From positions 94,942,736-95,006,735 of the forward strand of contig OY992537.1 of NCBI GenBank assembly GCA_963921195.1: DNA of 64,000 bases, in the 5' to 3' direction. Within the stretch, counting starts at the first letter, position 1; each line of letters begins with the position of its first letter. The DNA is from Pegoplata infirma. Lineage: Eukaryota > Arthropoda > Insecta > Diptera > Anthomyiidae. Below the pieces are notes generated by a model that had not been told where the DNA came from, ran no database searches, and was given only the letters and a program-made list of their open reading frames with translations. This document shows positions 21,101-32,000 of this stretch, in pieces. The translations under genes were made by a program, and so were the position numbers.

Positions 21101-21955
21101 AAGTTATAGAGTTTTGACCGCTATCTCGCGAAATTGACCACTGTGCGCCGGTAGCTACCGAAATATTAGCATTTTAAAATTTCCCGGAAATCGAATTTTA
21201 TAATTCAAAGTTAGGACTTAATGCAGTCCACACATGTGTATATGTCAAATTTCCCTTTTGGATCGAAATGGATTTAGATCCGAAATTTTGCTCTGTTTTG
21301 CTCTATCTTGCTTAGTTTTCGAGATATCAGAATTTTAGTTTTGGGACCTTATTTTTAGGACCCAATAAGTTCAACACATTTGAAACGTAAATAACTCAAA
21401 AACTATTGCTCGAATTGCTTTCGTGTGTTCGGTGGTCTTGTTCAACGACCCAAGAACTACAGAATTGCTTCTTGGTCACTATCGTCGGTAGTGACCGAGA
21501 TATTAGCATTTTAAAATTTCCCGGAAATCAAATTTTAGGTTTCAAAGTTAGGATCCAATATGGTCCACCCATGTGTACCTTAAGGGTCGCCATCGATTTT
21601 GATACGAAATTTTGCGCCGTTTTGCTCTATCTTGATTAGTTTTCGAGACATTAGCATATTAAATTTTAGTATTTTAAATTTTAAATGCCGTGAGTGAACG
21701 ATTTTTTTTTTTTGGAAAATTAAAATTTTCATTCGGTGAGAGCGTGAGTGAAAATATTTCATTCATTCACCAGCACACGTATTGTTTCTTCTTTCATTCT
21801 TTCATTGCACATAAAATGAAACGAGAGCAAACAGCTTGTCTTTCATTTTCACAAAAAATTAATGAGTGTGCTCAAATGAAAGCTTCTTTCGTGAGCAAAT
21901 ACTTACTCTGATTTACATGTTAACTACCCTTTACCACCCTTATCTACTTTTTCCT
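18190..21955. mobile_element. large inverted-repeat element enclosing a minisatellite
   Basis: The left flank (18190-18430; TTAAGGGCAGTTTACAT, CATTTTCACT, ATGCTAATATCTCGAAAACT) recurs inverted at 21640-21955. Inside each arm is a copy of the GAATTGCTTTCGGGTGTTCGG...TGGTCTTG repeat (18555-18640 has three tandem 23-24-bp copies; another at 21410-21440). The centre holds the 25-bp minisatellite at 19560-20795. It looks like a composite fold-back DNA transposon. No transposase frame seen. Confidence 0.5.
19560..20795. repeat. 25-bp minisatellite, GGACCTATCC / TTGGACCTATCAAAA
   Basis: A tandem array of about 1.2 kb with a 25-bp unit, GGACCTATCC followed by TTGGACCTATCAAAA, so about 45-50 units by length. 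Variants include CTAGG for TTGG and TTTGATCT. Because 25 is not a multiple of three and the unit lacks stops, long + strand frames (up to 163 codons) run through it in all three phases. These are artefacts, not genes. Confidence 0.9.
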
Positions 21956-22086
21956 AGTGTTGGTGATACGATTTGCCGGGTTAAAATAATTTTGTATTAA
22001 AAATTATTTGAATTCTACAATTGTTTTCCCCCAATACTGGAAAGTAGTAGATAAGGGCGGTCAAGGGTAGTTAACGTGTAAATCAA
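21908..22086. repeat. inverted repeat around TTAACTACCCTT
   Basis: TGATTTACATGTTAACTACCC at 21909 (21 nt; core GTTAACTACCC) with CCACCCTTATCTACT recurs inverted at about 22032-22086. The arms are about 45 bp around a ~75-bp loop. It overlaps the right end of the larger inverted repeat. Confidence 0.5.
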
Positions 22087-23203
22087 CCTTTAATTACAGA
22101 TATTCTAAAAAGGTTTATCCTGGCTCGAGGTAATTTTTCTTTACTAATTTCAACATAATATTCTCATAGAATATTTTTCAAGAAAATTATTTTTCTGTTT
22201 AAAATTTATTTTCGACTTAGGCTGGATTACTCAATGTTCCGTTATAAAATAACTCTCCGTTAAATTTAACTTTTTCATACAAATTTTGACATAAGGCTCC
22301 GTTAAATCAGCAGTTAGCAGTTAACTTTTCATTGAGTAATCCGCCCTTAGCCGACACATGTTGGGTTCTCATCAAGATCTTGTCAAGGCTATTTAACAAA
22401 ATATAAAAACCCTATACAACGAACGCTTTTGCAGTAAGCGGAGGCTGAATACCCCTTGGCATGGTTGCCAAGGGTGAGGGCTCATCAAGAGCCTGGATCT
22501 TGGCGAAAAATAGCATAAGTATATTCTTTTTATCAACTTTTAGTGATATTGATCGGAAGTCTATTTGGCTCGCCTCTGAATATTTTCCTAATCCGGGGCC
22601 AATACCCCCGGAAAGGTTAGCGGTTTGATTAGGGAGTCTGAATCTAGGGGAAACCAGTTAGTAGTGTGCTGTGATGCTAATGCACATCATTCGATATGGG
22701 GAAGTACAGACACAAATGATAGAGGCGAGTGACTTTTAGAGTTTTGATTAAGCATTACCCCGTATATTTGTAACAGGGGTGGTGAACCAACTTTCGTTAC
22801 AAGTAGGCGGCAAGAGGTTCTTGACGTAACACTTGTATCAGATACATTATCTGACAGAATTGATGACTGAAGAGAGTTTTGGAAGAAAATTCTTTCTCAG
22901 ATCATTGCTACATTGAGTTTTTACTCAGGGAGCGTGGCCCCCTAAGAGGCAGTCTCTAAAAATCTGAGGAAAGCAAAATGGGTGAAATATAGGGAGACTT
23001 TTTCTTTGCTTTTGGATGAAGTACTCTTATCTGAACCGCATAGTTTGGCTGAAATTGACTGTCTGGTTGGCCATATAACAAATGTTTGTAATAGGTCCCT
23101 GGATGCGTCGTGCCCTTTTACAAAGCCTAGGGGCAAAAAACCACCACCTTGGTGGTCAAATGAGTGTAGTCGAACAGAGATTCCAGCAGAAAGCTCTTTA
23201 ATA

Positions 23204-23497
23204 AGGCTAAATCTTCAAGAGCGGACGAGGACTGGTCTGCATACAGGCTGCAACTTAGGAGTTATAAGAAGATGATCAGAATTGCCATATGTGGTTCTTG
23301 GAAAAACTTCTGTGTAAACATAGAAGACTTTCTGAGGCATCCAGGCCTTATTAAAGGCTAAATCTTCAAGAGCGGACGAGGACTGGTCTGCATACAGGCT
23401 GCAACTTAGCAGTGATAAGAAGATGATCAGAATTGGCATATGTGGTTCTTCGAAAAACTTCTGTGTAAACATAGAAGACTTTCTGAGGCATCCAGGC
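23204..23497 (+). repeat. ~153-bp tandem duplication inside the LINE
   Basis: GCTAAATCTTCAAGAGCGGA through TTCTGAGGCATCCAGGC occurs twice in tandem (starting about 23204 and 23357) with few differences. It is followed by GCGTAAAGTTCT and a run of about 20 G, which marks the junction with the insertion downstream. Confidence 0.75.
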
Positions 23498-23536
23498 TGC
23501 GTAAAGTTCTGGGGGGGGGGGGGGGGGGGGTGGGTA

Positions 23537-23662
23537 GTTATGTAACTTGATACTCGTCAAATCGAATCGTTAGCTGATTATTCCATTACCATGTAGTGCC
23601 ATTTTTTGGTAATAGAATAATGAGCTAACGACGACGATTGACGATTATCAAGTTACATAACA
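23537..23662. mobile_element. 126-bp hairpin MITE inserted in the LINE
   Basis: GTTATGTAACTTGATA at the left pairs with TATCAAGTTACATAAC at the right, and pairing continues through GCTCGTTAGCT-like sequence (left TCGTTAGCT, right AGCTAACGA) to TGGTAAT. The hairpin arm is over 50 nt with a ~12-nt loop. It lies in non-LINE sequence (about 23533-24027). A second inverted pair (CCAAATCTGCCATCC at 23731 and GGATGACAGATTTGG near 24009) spans the rest of the insertion. Confidence 0.6.
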
Positions 23663-26599
23663 CTGTTCAACACCAAAAACCTCCCAGTGAAATGTATAAC
23701 TAGTCCTTATATTATATTGGTCTCGCGATTCCAAATCTGCCATCCAAATTTTTCTAGCACGTACCGTTTTTTATTTTAGCACTTTTGGGGGGTCCACTGT
23801 TATGTATTTTTACGTTGCTTCTACAAAATAGGACTTGATTTTATATAAAATGTACCTTCTGATTCCAAAACTGCAATCCAATTTTTTCTAGCATGTTTCG
23901 TTTTGGAGATATTCGCGTTTGAAAATTTTAGTGTGATTTATAAAGAACATAAGTGCGTGACAGTGGAGTTTGCCAATATTTCAAAAACGGTAAGCGCTAG
24001 AAAAATTTGGATGACAGATTTGGTTCTCCTTCTAAACACGCATTTTCCGGGCAAGTCCATGTCGTTTCAAGCTTTGGAACATTCTGGCGCTCAAGCATCT
24101 GAAATTGCTTCGGAAATAATAAATATGCCAACATTAGGCGATTAAAAGCTTCAGGCCTTATTAATAAACCTGGACTTGATGGTATAATCACGGCTGAGAT
24201 GCAGCAAGTGTCGGACTATATAGCCCCTTGGCTGTATAATCTATACACAGCATGCATCAACTTGTCGTGTACTCCTTTAAAATGGAGGGATACCAGAGTC
24301 GTCTTTATCCCGAAGGCTGGGAAAAATTCGCAAACAGCTCCGAAGGATTTCAGACCAATTAGTCTGTCTTCTTTTTTGTTAAAGACAATGGAACGAACGA
24401 TAGACTCATATTTGCGTAGAGTGATTAACCCAAAGTTGATTTCGACAAGGCATCATGCATACATCAAGGTTAGATCAACGGAAACAGCTCTTCATGAGCT
24501 TGTCGGTACCATCGAGAGATCGCTTTCACTAAAGGAGTACACTATGGTGGCCTTTTTTGATATAGAGAGGGCTTTTAATAATGTGATCCCGGACGCGATA
24601 ATTGTGTCATTGTCTGGTCTGAGAGTAAAGTGTGGGATCGTTTTAATGGTGGAAACCAACTTGCCAATAGACATACATATAACGTCTGAATTGGGAGCAT
24701 CTGTCATATCTCGATTTGTCAATAGGGGCACACCACAAGGTGGTGTTCTTTCGCCGCTTCTTTGAAACCTGGCACTGCATTGAATGCTTTTATCTCTAAA
24801 AGCACGTTGTTGTCATGTTATCGCATACGTCGCGATAGCGGTAAAGGGAAAGCATCTCCCAACATTGAGGGACATTTTTCAGGGTTCTCTGAAAGATATG
24901 TCTAAATGGGCAAGATACTGTGGTCTAGGAGTTAATCCGAAAAACACTAAACTTGTCTTGTTTACAAGAAAAAATAATATCCATGCTTTTGATCTTATTT
25001 CTCTGGAAGTCACTGAAATCGCCTTCTCAGATGGAGCCAAGTATCTTGGAGTTTTTCTGAATAGGAAGTTGAATTTCAGACGTAATATTGAGGAACGGGT
25101 GAGAAAAGCAACGATTGCTTTATTTTCCTGTAAAAGGGTCATTAGAAAACGATGGGGATTTAGACCTAAAGTCGTTCATTGGATTTATACAGCGGTGCTG
25201 CGTCCAATTCTGCTGTATGGAATCATTGTCTGGTGGCCTGCTTTAGAGACAAAAGGGAACTGTGTCTTCATTACAAAGGTACAGAAAATGGCGTCGATGG
25301 TACAAAGGTACAGAAAATGGCGTCGTACTACACTTACGGCTGCATTGGAAATTCTCATTCACCTGATACCATTGGGCATATTGGGTAGGCAGTATGCGGC
25401 TACGTCGGCAATTCGACTTAATAGCACACTGCAATGAAGGAACAGCGGTTGTGGCCATAGCGCGATCTTGAAGAAGATAACAATACCACAAAATGTGGAC
25501 TGTGCTATGAGCCATTTTAATGATACCATCCAGGGAGTCTTGGATGAGGGGAATTCCGGGAAGTGGAACCTCCTGGCTCGAAGATTGCCGGATCATTACT
25601 TACCAGGCAGAGATGCTGGCAATAAAGGTAGTATCTGACTTGTTGAACTTCAATGTAATGCCTACAACTGCACTCACAATCTAGTCAGACAGTCAAGCCG
25701 CGGTCAAGTCCCTAGAGTCAATGTTTCTAAAAACAAGATCTGCTTTTAACTGCCGCACGTCTTTAAAGCAGTTTGACATACGACTTATATGGATCCCAGG
25801 GCACAGAGACATTCCAGGGAATCGCAAAGCCGATGAGATTGCAAGACTTGGAACTACCTTACAGGTTTCAACAGAATTGCAATGTGTTGGTATTCCTTTA
25901 GAAACTTGCAAGCAAAATCTACGGCTTTGTTCCGCGACGGAGACTAATCAAAGATGGGCACATAGATGGACGTATGAGACTACACGACATATTTGGCCTT
26001 CTTTCAATCAGAACCGAACAAGTGAGCTGATATCGCTTCCAAGAGGAGATATTTCGACGGTGGATGTTGTAATTACCGGACACTGTCTTCTAGGGAAGCA
26101 CGCAGAGCGGTTAAAAGTGCCATCAAATGATTTTTGCCGGAGTTACATGGATGAAGAGGAGTTAGAAACTATCGAACACTTAATATGCAATTGTCCGGCA
26201 CTTTCTGGTCAGAGATGAGTGGTTTTAAGAGAAGAGATTTCGACGGGGGTTGCTGTAATTACTAGGCGCTGCATTATAGGAAAGCATGCTGAGGGTTTAA
26301 ATGTGTCCGACTTTTGTCGGAATTGCATGGATGAGGAGGAGTTGGAAACTATGGAACACTTTATCTGTCATTTCCCTGCATTTTCTGGTCAGAGACTTGA
26401 TTCACAGGGATTTGGCGAGCTGCACGAACTTTCTGTCTTGTCGGATGCCAAAATTCAATTGTTCGACCGCAGGGACTAGTAAGGGAATCCCATTACCGTG
26501 CTGTTGTATCCCAACGGACCTCAGAGTCTTTTCTGCTGACTTAAAGTGTCAGCAACCACTTACAACCTAACCAAACGCTATAGACCGCTACTGAATTCA

Positions 26600-26705
26600 A
26601 TTCTGCCATCCTTACAGGATCGTTGTTAGCATATTGTTGCATATGCTGATGACATCGCGTTAGCGGGAAAAGGGAACAAGATCAGTGCTGCCTGCATTAA
26701 TTCAC
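26600..26705 (+). mobile_element. fragment of another LINE reverse transcriptase
   Basis: GCATATGCTGATGACATCGC encodes AYADDIALAGKG, the catalytic YADD loop of a non-LTR reverse transcriptase. The surrounding sequence is not collinear with the LINE copy just upstream, so this is a separate relic or a rearranged piece. Confidence 0.5.
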
Positions 26706-27150
26706 AAATCACTCCTTAAACTTTATTTAGATAGAAGTCTTAGAAACGATTCCACACATTGTATTTTAATACCTCATTTGTCAGAATTTTTCAATTCTCG
26801 CTGATCCAGAAGATTGCATTACAATCAACAAAATTCACATGAGGAGTTCGATCCTCACCTGATCTTTTCTGAATTAAACTGGAAACATTGTTAATTTCAA
26901 ATAGCTTTGATGAATGATTGTTAAAAACTCATTTTAGTATATAGTTCTTTAGCATTTAGTTCATACCTGGTCATCATTAGTTTTAAAAAATATAATTTCG
27001 ATTTTTAAATATTAGTTTGTCGGAAAACAATAGAGCTGAACGATCGAGATTGAAAAACTTAAATAGCGCATAATTTCAAAATAATTACAAACGAAATTAA
27101 AAAGCTTTTATTGAAATGAAATTTATTCAAAAAATTTTCCCTAAAAATCC

Positions 27151-27158
27151 TATATAAA
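27151..27158 (+). promoter_or_regulatory. TATA box of the secreted-protein gene
   Basis: TATATAAA lies 85 nt before the ATG at 27243. Transcription would start about 30 nt downstream (near 27181), giving a ~60-nt leader. The motif is seen; its use is inferred from spacing. Confidence 0.5.
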
Positions 27159-27242
27159 CAGTTAACAAATTTTAAATAAAATTATTTTAAATTAGTCCAA
27201 AAAAAAGTGTTTGAAAATCAATTTTAACTAAAAAGTGAAGAA

Positions 27243-27970
27243 ATGTTGTCAAAAATTATTTTAACTATAACCGTACTAGCAGCAATTTTGGACGTATCAT
27301 TAGCCTGTGTAAGCTTGTTTAAGGATAAAGTTTTTGTGAAAGCTTAAAGCTGTTTATTCATTGATATTTTTTGGCTTTTTTCTTAGAATGGCTATAAAGC
27401 TGCAATATTAAAAGCAGAAAATTGTGCCGGTGACGATGCTGTTATTACCATTGATCCCAATTTTACTGTTAAATTAAATAAGAAATGTGAAATTGTACCA
27501 ACTGGCTGTGTAATGAATAAGCCGTTTAAGACAGCCGTTTCCAAATACAAAGTAACCAAGGATAACGTTTTGGTTAAGGAGGGCAAAATCGACATGTGTA
27601 ATATGGCAGAACATGCTCCTGGCGAGGTTAAGGACTATTTGAAAATGTTTGGTGCTCCTTCTACATGTCCTGTAGAAGAGGTAAGGTTTTGGAATGTGTT
27701 TGATAATTCTTTAAAATTGTTTAATTTTTGTTTTTTCTTTAAAGGGTAAAATCTGTGCCGGCGATCATAAAGTTGATCTTTCCAAATATAAGGCCTTATT
27801 AAGTGTAGCACGTGGTAAAATTGTTATCGATTCAAATATTGAACATGACAGTGTAAGTTTGCATGTTTTTTTTTGGAATATCATGATCGTTTAAAAATTA
27901 TTTTATTTGTTTTTTATCCGTGTAGGGCAAATCATGTTTCCATATTGAATTGGAAATTACCAAGGGCTAA
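27243..27970 (+). CDS. small secreted cysteine-rich protein, unrecognised family (170 aa, 4 exons)
   Basis: Exons 27243-27308, 27387-27680, 27745-27852 and 27926-27970 join in phase 0 with GT/AG borders (GTAAGC, GTAAGG, GTAAGT donors). Exon 1 encodes a 21-22-residue signal peptide (MLSKIILTITVLAAILDVSLA) split here for length as MLSKIILTITV and LAAILDVSLA. The mature protein has eight cysteines, including the first residue after the signal, and two CAGD motifs (NCAGDD, ICAGDHKVDL), one near each end. It should be exported and disulphide-bonded. I do not recognise the family. Its size and spacing would fit a small lipid- or ligand-binding secreted protein, but that is a guess. It stands alone on + between a LINE and the - carboxypeptidase. 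Confidence 0.85.
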
Positions 27971-28026
27971 GCAAAAATGGCTGCGGAATGGAAATTACCA
28001 AGAGCTAAGCAAAGATGGCTACGGAT
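27952..28026 (+). repeat. 36-38-bp tandem duplication across the stop codon
   Basis: GGAAATTACCAAGGGCTAAG plus CAAAAATGGCTGCGG is repeated immediately downstream with three changes (GAGCTAAG, CAAAGATGGCTACGG). The first copy contains the last codons and the TAA of the secreted-protein gene, so the 3' UTR carries an echo of the coding end. Confidence 0.8.
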
Positions 28027-28104
28027 TTTATAATTTTTATTGAAAAAAATTTAAAATTGTGTTATTTTGTAAAAAAGAAATTGGAATTTATGTACATATT
28101 AAAA

Positions 28105-28110
28105 AATAAA
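28105..28110 (+). terminator. poly(A) signal AATAAA of the secreted-protein gene
   Basis: AATAAA is 135 nt after the stop at 27970, in an AT-rich 3' UTR. Confidence 0.5.
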
Positions 28111-28926
28111 TTCTGGTTATTTAAATTGTAAAACACATTTTTTTTCTTCAAAATATCCCTTGTAAATCCAAAATCCCATATTAACCCGGTTTCCCACTCT
28201 GGTGAAAACAGATTTTTCCTCTCACCACACTGGTGAAACAGTGCTGCATGATTTCAGACATACCTGCTGCATGATTTCAGAAATACAAAAAAATGCATCA
28301 CTTTCAAAAAGCGTGTCCTTGGGTACTCGCTTATACCCCTTGGTTTTGCTCAAAGCAAGTGTTTTTGATCTCAATGGAAACGTGATACATATTTTAATCA
28401 ATAAAAATCCAAAAAGTGAAGAAAGCAAAAAATCTTGTAAACCATAATTTAATTACTAAAGTTAACAAAACTTTTTACTAAAAATTAATTAACTGAAATC
28501 AGAAAAATTTTAAGTGAACAATTCGTTAAACTTTAATAGAATGAATTTGTAAATCTACAAAAAAATTAGCTAATTTCGAAATCATAATTTAATTATTAAG
28601 GTTAGCAAAACTTTTTGCTAAAAATAAATTAACTAAAATCAACTAATTTTAAGGTGGACTAGTTAAAGTTTAGTAAAATGCATTTGTAAATTCAAATTTA
28701 TTTTAACGAGCAGACTTACCAAGCGACCTTCCAAAAAATTGTCAATGAAAATCTTAATTTTTACACAGCCGGAACAATCAAGCCGAGATGTTGGAAATAT
28801 GTCAGTTGTCCGCATTAGCGTTGCCAGATTATTTTATCATTAAAGCGCTTTCTAAATTCAAAACTGTTGCCAAATTTAAAAAAACGTCAAAGTTTTTCAA
28901 TAAAATTCACACAAAAAAACTAATTT
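28111..28926. other. intergenic DNA with a ~130-bp direct duplication
   Basis: 28440-28560 and 28578-28695 are diverged direct copies (CATAATTTAATTA, GTTAACAAAACTTTTT, AAATTAACT, GTTAAACTTTA). The open frame at 28202-28447 has no signal, domain or splice support. I see no gene between the + secreted protein and the 3' end of the - carboxypeptidase. Confidence 0.5.
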
Positions 28927-28932
28927 TTTATT
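28927..28932 (-). terminator. poly(A) signal AATAAA of the - carboxypeptidase
   Basis: On -, AATAAA lies about 85 nt after the TAA at 29015-29017, followed by T-rich DNA. The spacing is typical for a fly 3' UTR. Confidence 0.5.
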
Positions 28933-29014
28933 TGTTTTTCAAACAATAAATTATAATAGTCTTTATATTTGTTCAACGCATTAAAAAATTATTTAAAAAT
29001 TGTTTTGAAATACT

Positions 29015-32000
29015 TTACAAAATATCAATTTCTTGAGCAGCTGTAATCAAGCCAACGAAACCATCCAAGACTTCTTTGGCTACTGGTAAAATCATTTCTG
29101 GGGGTAAAATAAATCCATATTGACCCTTGTCGCGTAATTCAATAGTATAGGGAATTGGAATGCCCTTAACACCATAGGCCCATTCTTTACCAGAGCCGGA
29201 AACTTTATCTGTTGAAGAAAATTAAATGTTAGATATATTATATTTTATGATTGCGAAATTAAATGTATTTCTTTTTTGCCCGCCCCCTTTTGTGGGTGTG
29301 AAACGGGAGTATTAAATTCCAAAATGTAAAAAAAAAGAATATTGACGGGGCGGTTTTTTGGGAGGGGGTAACAAATTAACAAATTAAATTACGACACACG
29401 GATATTTATAGAATATTTTGAAATTAATCAAAGATCAATAATATGTATAAACTAGCTGGACCCGGTCCGCGCTGCTGGCCCTGAAAAAACATCTGTTATA
29501 TGTATATTGCATCTTGATTTAAGTAAACAGTGGCGCACAAAACTAAAGCACAGGACCGGGTCTAGTTAGTAGCCTTAAGGTCCACCCTCGGTTAGCACTA
29601 TCTATAGAGAAATCTCAACAAAATCGGTTCAGCCGTTTTTGCGTGATTTCGAAACAGACAAACGTAACGTTAAGTATAGTTCAAAGGAGTGTGCTATTTA
29701 ACGCATCTTTATAGAATCGTGGTTTAATACAAAGGTGAAGAGATATACGACAAATGACGTTTGAAAAAAATAGTAAACAAAAACCGTATGGTATTGTTTA
29801 CGAAATTTTATCACAAATTGAAATCTGAGAGCCATTCCAGGTCTACAGAACAGTCGATGGAATTTTCTGTAGCTCTGGTCTCGGTCCTAGGTCAGTATTA
29901 TCTGTGCTACAAATTTTATTGAAAACCTAGCCGACAGGGTATAATGAGTTTGTGCTGATGTTTGTAACTACTTCAAATATTGATCCTAGACCTACCTTTA
30001 AGTATATCGACTTAGAATGTCGATTTAGCGATGTCCTTCCGTCAGTCCGGGTAAACGGTTTAAGCACGATACAGGTCGCAATTTTCAATCAATTGACTTG
30101 AAAAATGAAACTTAAGCATAAATTGGAAAAACATCGGTCAACGTTAAAACCTAGCCCCCATACACTCAAAAAAATACGTTAGTAGATTTACTAATTTTTT
30201 TTTGCTAACGCTAGTTAGCTAACTTTTAGCAAATTTTTAGTTGAGATTAGCATGTTAGCAAAAAATTCTTGTAAACTTCATTTAGCACATTAGCAATTTT
30301 AAACAAACTTTGAACTAATTTATTTTGCTAAATTTGAAATTGAGTTGACTACATTTTTACAAGATATTTTGCTAATATTAGCAAAATAAATGGTAAATTT
30401 TTTTTTATTTTCAGAAAACTTAAAATGGCGCTATCTCGGAAACTAAGCCAGATAGAGCAAAATGGAGGCCATTTTTGGTTCTTAGAATCTCCATAGTATC
30501 GCTGGTCCTCTTCACATGTGTGGACCCTAATGGGCCCTAACTTTGGATCCAAAAAAGTTAGCATTCCCGAAAATTTTTAAAATGCTCATATCTCGGTAAA
30601 TATTGCCGACACAAAAAAAAGTCCCAACGTGTTTTTGTAGCTCTCAACACGTAGAACAAGACCGCAAAATAGTCAAAAGCTCTCCGAGTAATATTTTTGA
30701 AGTTATCGAGTTTTTTAATTCTCAAGACCCCAGTGGTCCCCTATAATCACGTATCTCAAAAACTAAGCAAGGTAGAGCGAAACGGACACAAATTTTGGAT
30801 CAAAAACTATGACGATTTTAAAGGAACCCAACTAGGTCTAGGCCCATCGGGGTCTGGACCTATCGGGTCCGAACCCAATGGGGTCCTCAGATGTGTATAA
30901 ACTAAGTTGAAATAAAAATTATTTCAGTTAACTAATTTTTAGCAAAACGTTTTTGCTAACTTTACCAAAAAAATTTTGGGTTCAAAATCAGCAAATTTTC
31001 TTGTAGGTTTACATGCTTTTTTTGCTAACTTTACAGTTTTTTTTTGAGTGTATCTCAAAAACTAAGCAAGGTAGAGCGAAACGGACACAAATTTTGGATC
31101 AAATACTATGACGATTTTTAAGGAACCCAACTAGGTCTAGGCCCATCGGGGTCTGGACCTATTGGGTCCGAACCCAATGGAGCCCTCAAATGTGTATGAG
31201 CTAAGTTCAAAAAAAAAAAAGCAGTTAACTAATTATTGGCAAAACATTTTTGCTAACTTTAGCAAAAAAATTGTGGGTTCAAAATCAGCAAATTTTCTAG
31301 TAGGTTTACAAGCTTTTCTTGCTAACATTACAGTTTTTTTTTTTTTGAGTGTATAAGTTGTTAAAAAAAAAAAAAAATATAACAAAAACTTCGCAAGAGC
31401 GCTTTTTCGATTCGCTATGATATATTAAAAATATCTAAAATACCAAATCTCGATTTATTTTTGCAGGGGATTAATTTTTGTATTTTCGTGCGTTTTGAAA
31501 TGTAAACTTTAAAATATTTTTGCTTGCTACTAGAGTTGTCAACCGATTAAGAATAATTCGATTAATCGATCAAACAAAACCAAACTCTTGTTCGATTAAT
31601 TAAAAAATGCCGATTTTCGAATAACGAATAAATCGATTAATTTATGTCAATTAATCGAACAATTATTTTTCTATACCCTCCAACTACAGTATCGAAATAT
31701 AGGTACCCCATAAAGTAAATATGTTTTTGATCAGTAATCGATTATAAGACATTCTAGCGATGTCCGTTTGTCCGTCCGTCTGTGGAGGGCACGATACAGT
31801 CCAAAATAAAAGAGCTATACCTGTGAAGTTAGGTACGTTTATGTCTTCTGGTCATAGGCTGGTGAAGTTCCGTGACAAAATCGGACGAGGGGAAAAATGT
31901 TTCCCTTAATGAACTAAAACACCACCAGAAAAACTATTTTTTTACATTTTTTTTTATATTTGTTCAACAAATTAAATATTTTTATGCCATATGAAGTTCA

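Larger units (their letters stand above)
22440..26580 (+). mobile_element. decayed RNase H-bearing LINE (Loa/I-like), + copy
   Basis: Fragments in several frames show, in order, an apurinic endonuclease (22560-22930; CDANAHHSIWGSTDTNDRG, then SFSDHC), a reverse transcriptase (24030-25430; DFRPISL, AFFDIERAFNNV, GTPQGGVLSPLL, KYLGVFLNRKLNF), an RNase H part (25690-25860; WIPGHRDIPGNRKADEIA) and a cysteine-rich C terminus (CRSYMDEEELE). The YADD loop is lost (only AYVAIAV remains). There are many stops, frameshifts, internal duplications and an insertion at about 23500-24027. It is the same family as the better copy at 34311-37079 on -. LINEs with RNase H belong to the Loa/I-type clades; the clade is inference. 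Confidence 0.85.

Noticed and set aside
26780..26880. Possible fifth tRNA-like module (GAGGAGTTCGATCCTC hairpin)
   Set aside because: The T-arm-like hairpin is there, but box A at the right distance is poor (TGATCCAGAAG) and stems do not pair; not enough to call.
28202..28447. 81-codon + strand frame downstream of the secreted-protein gene
   Set aside because: No signal peptide, domain or splice support; lies in duplicated AT-rich intergenic DNA.
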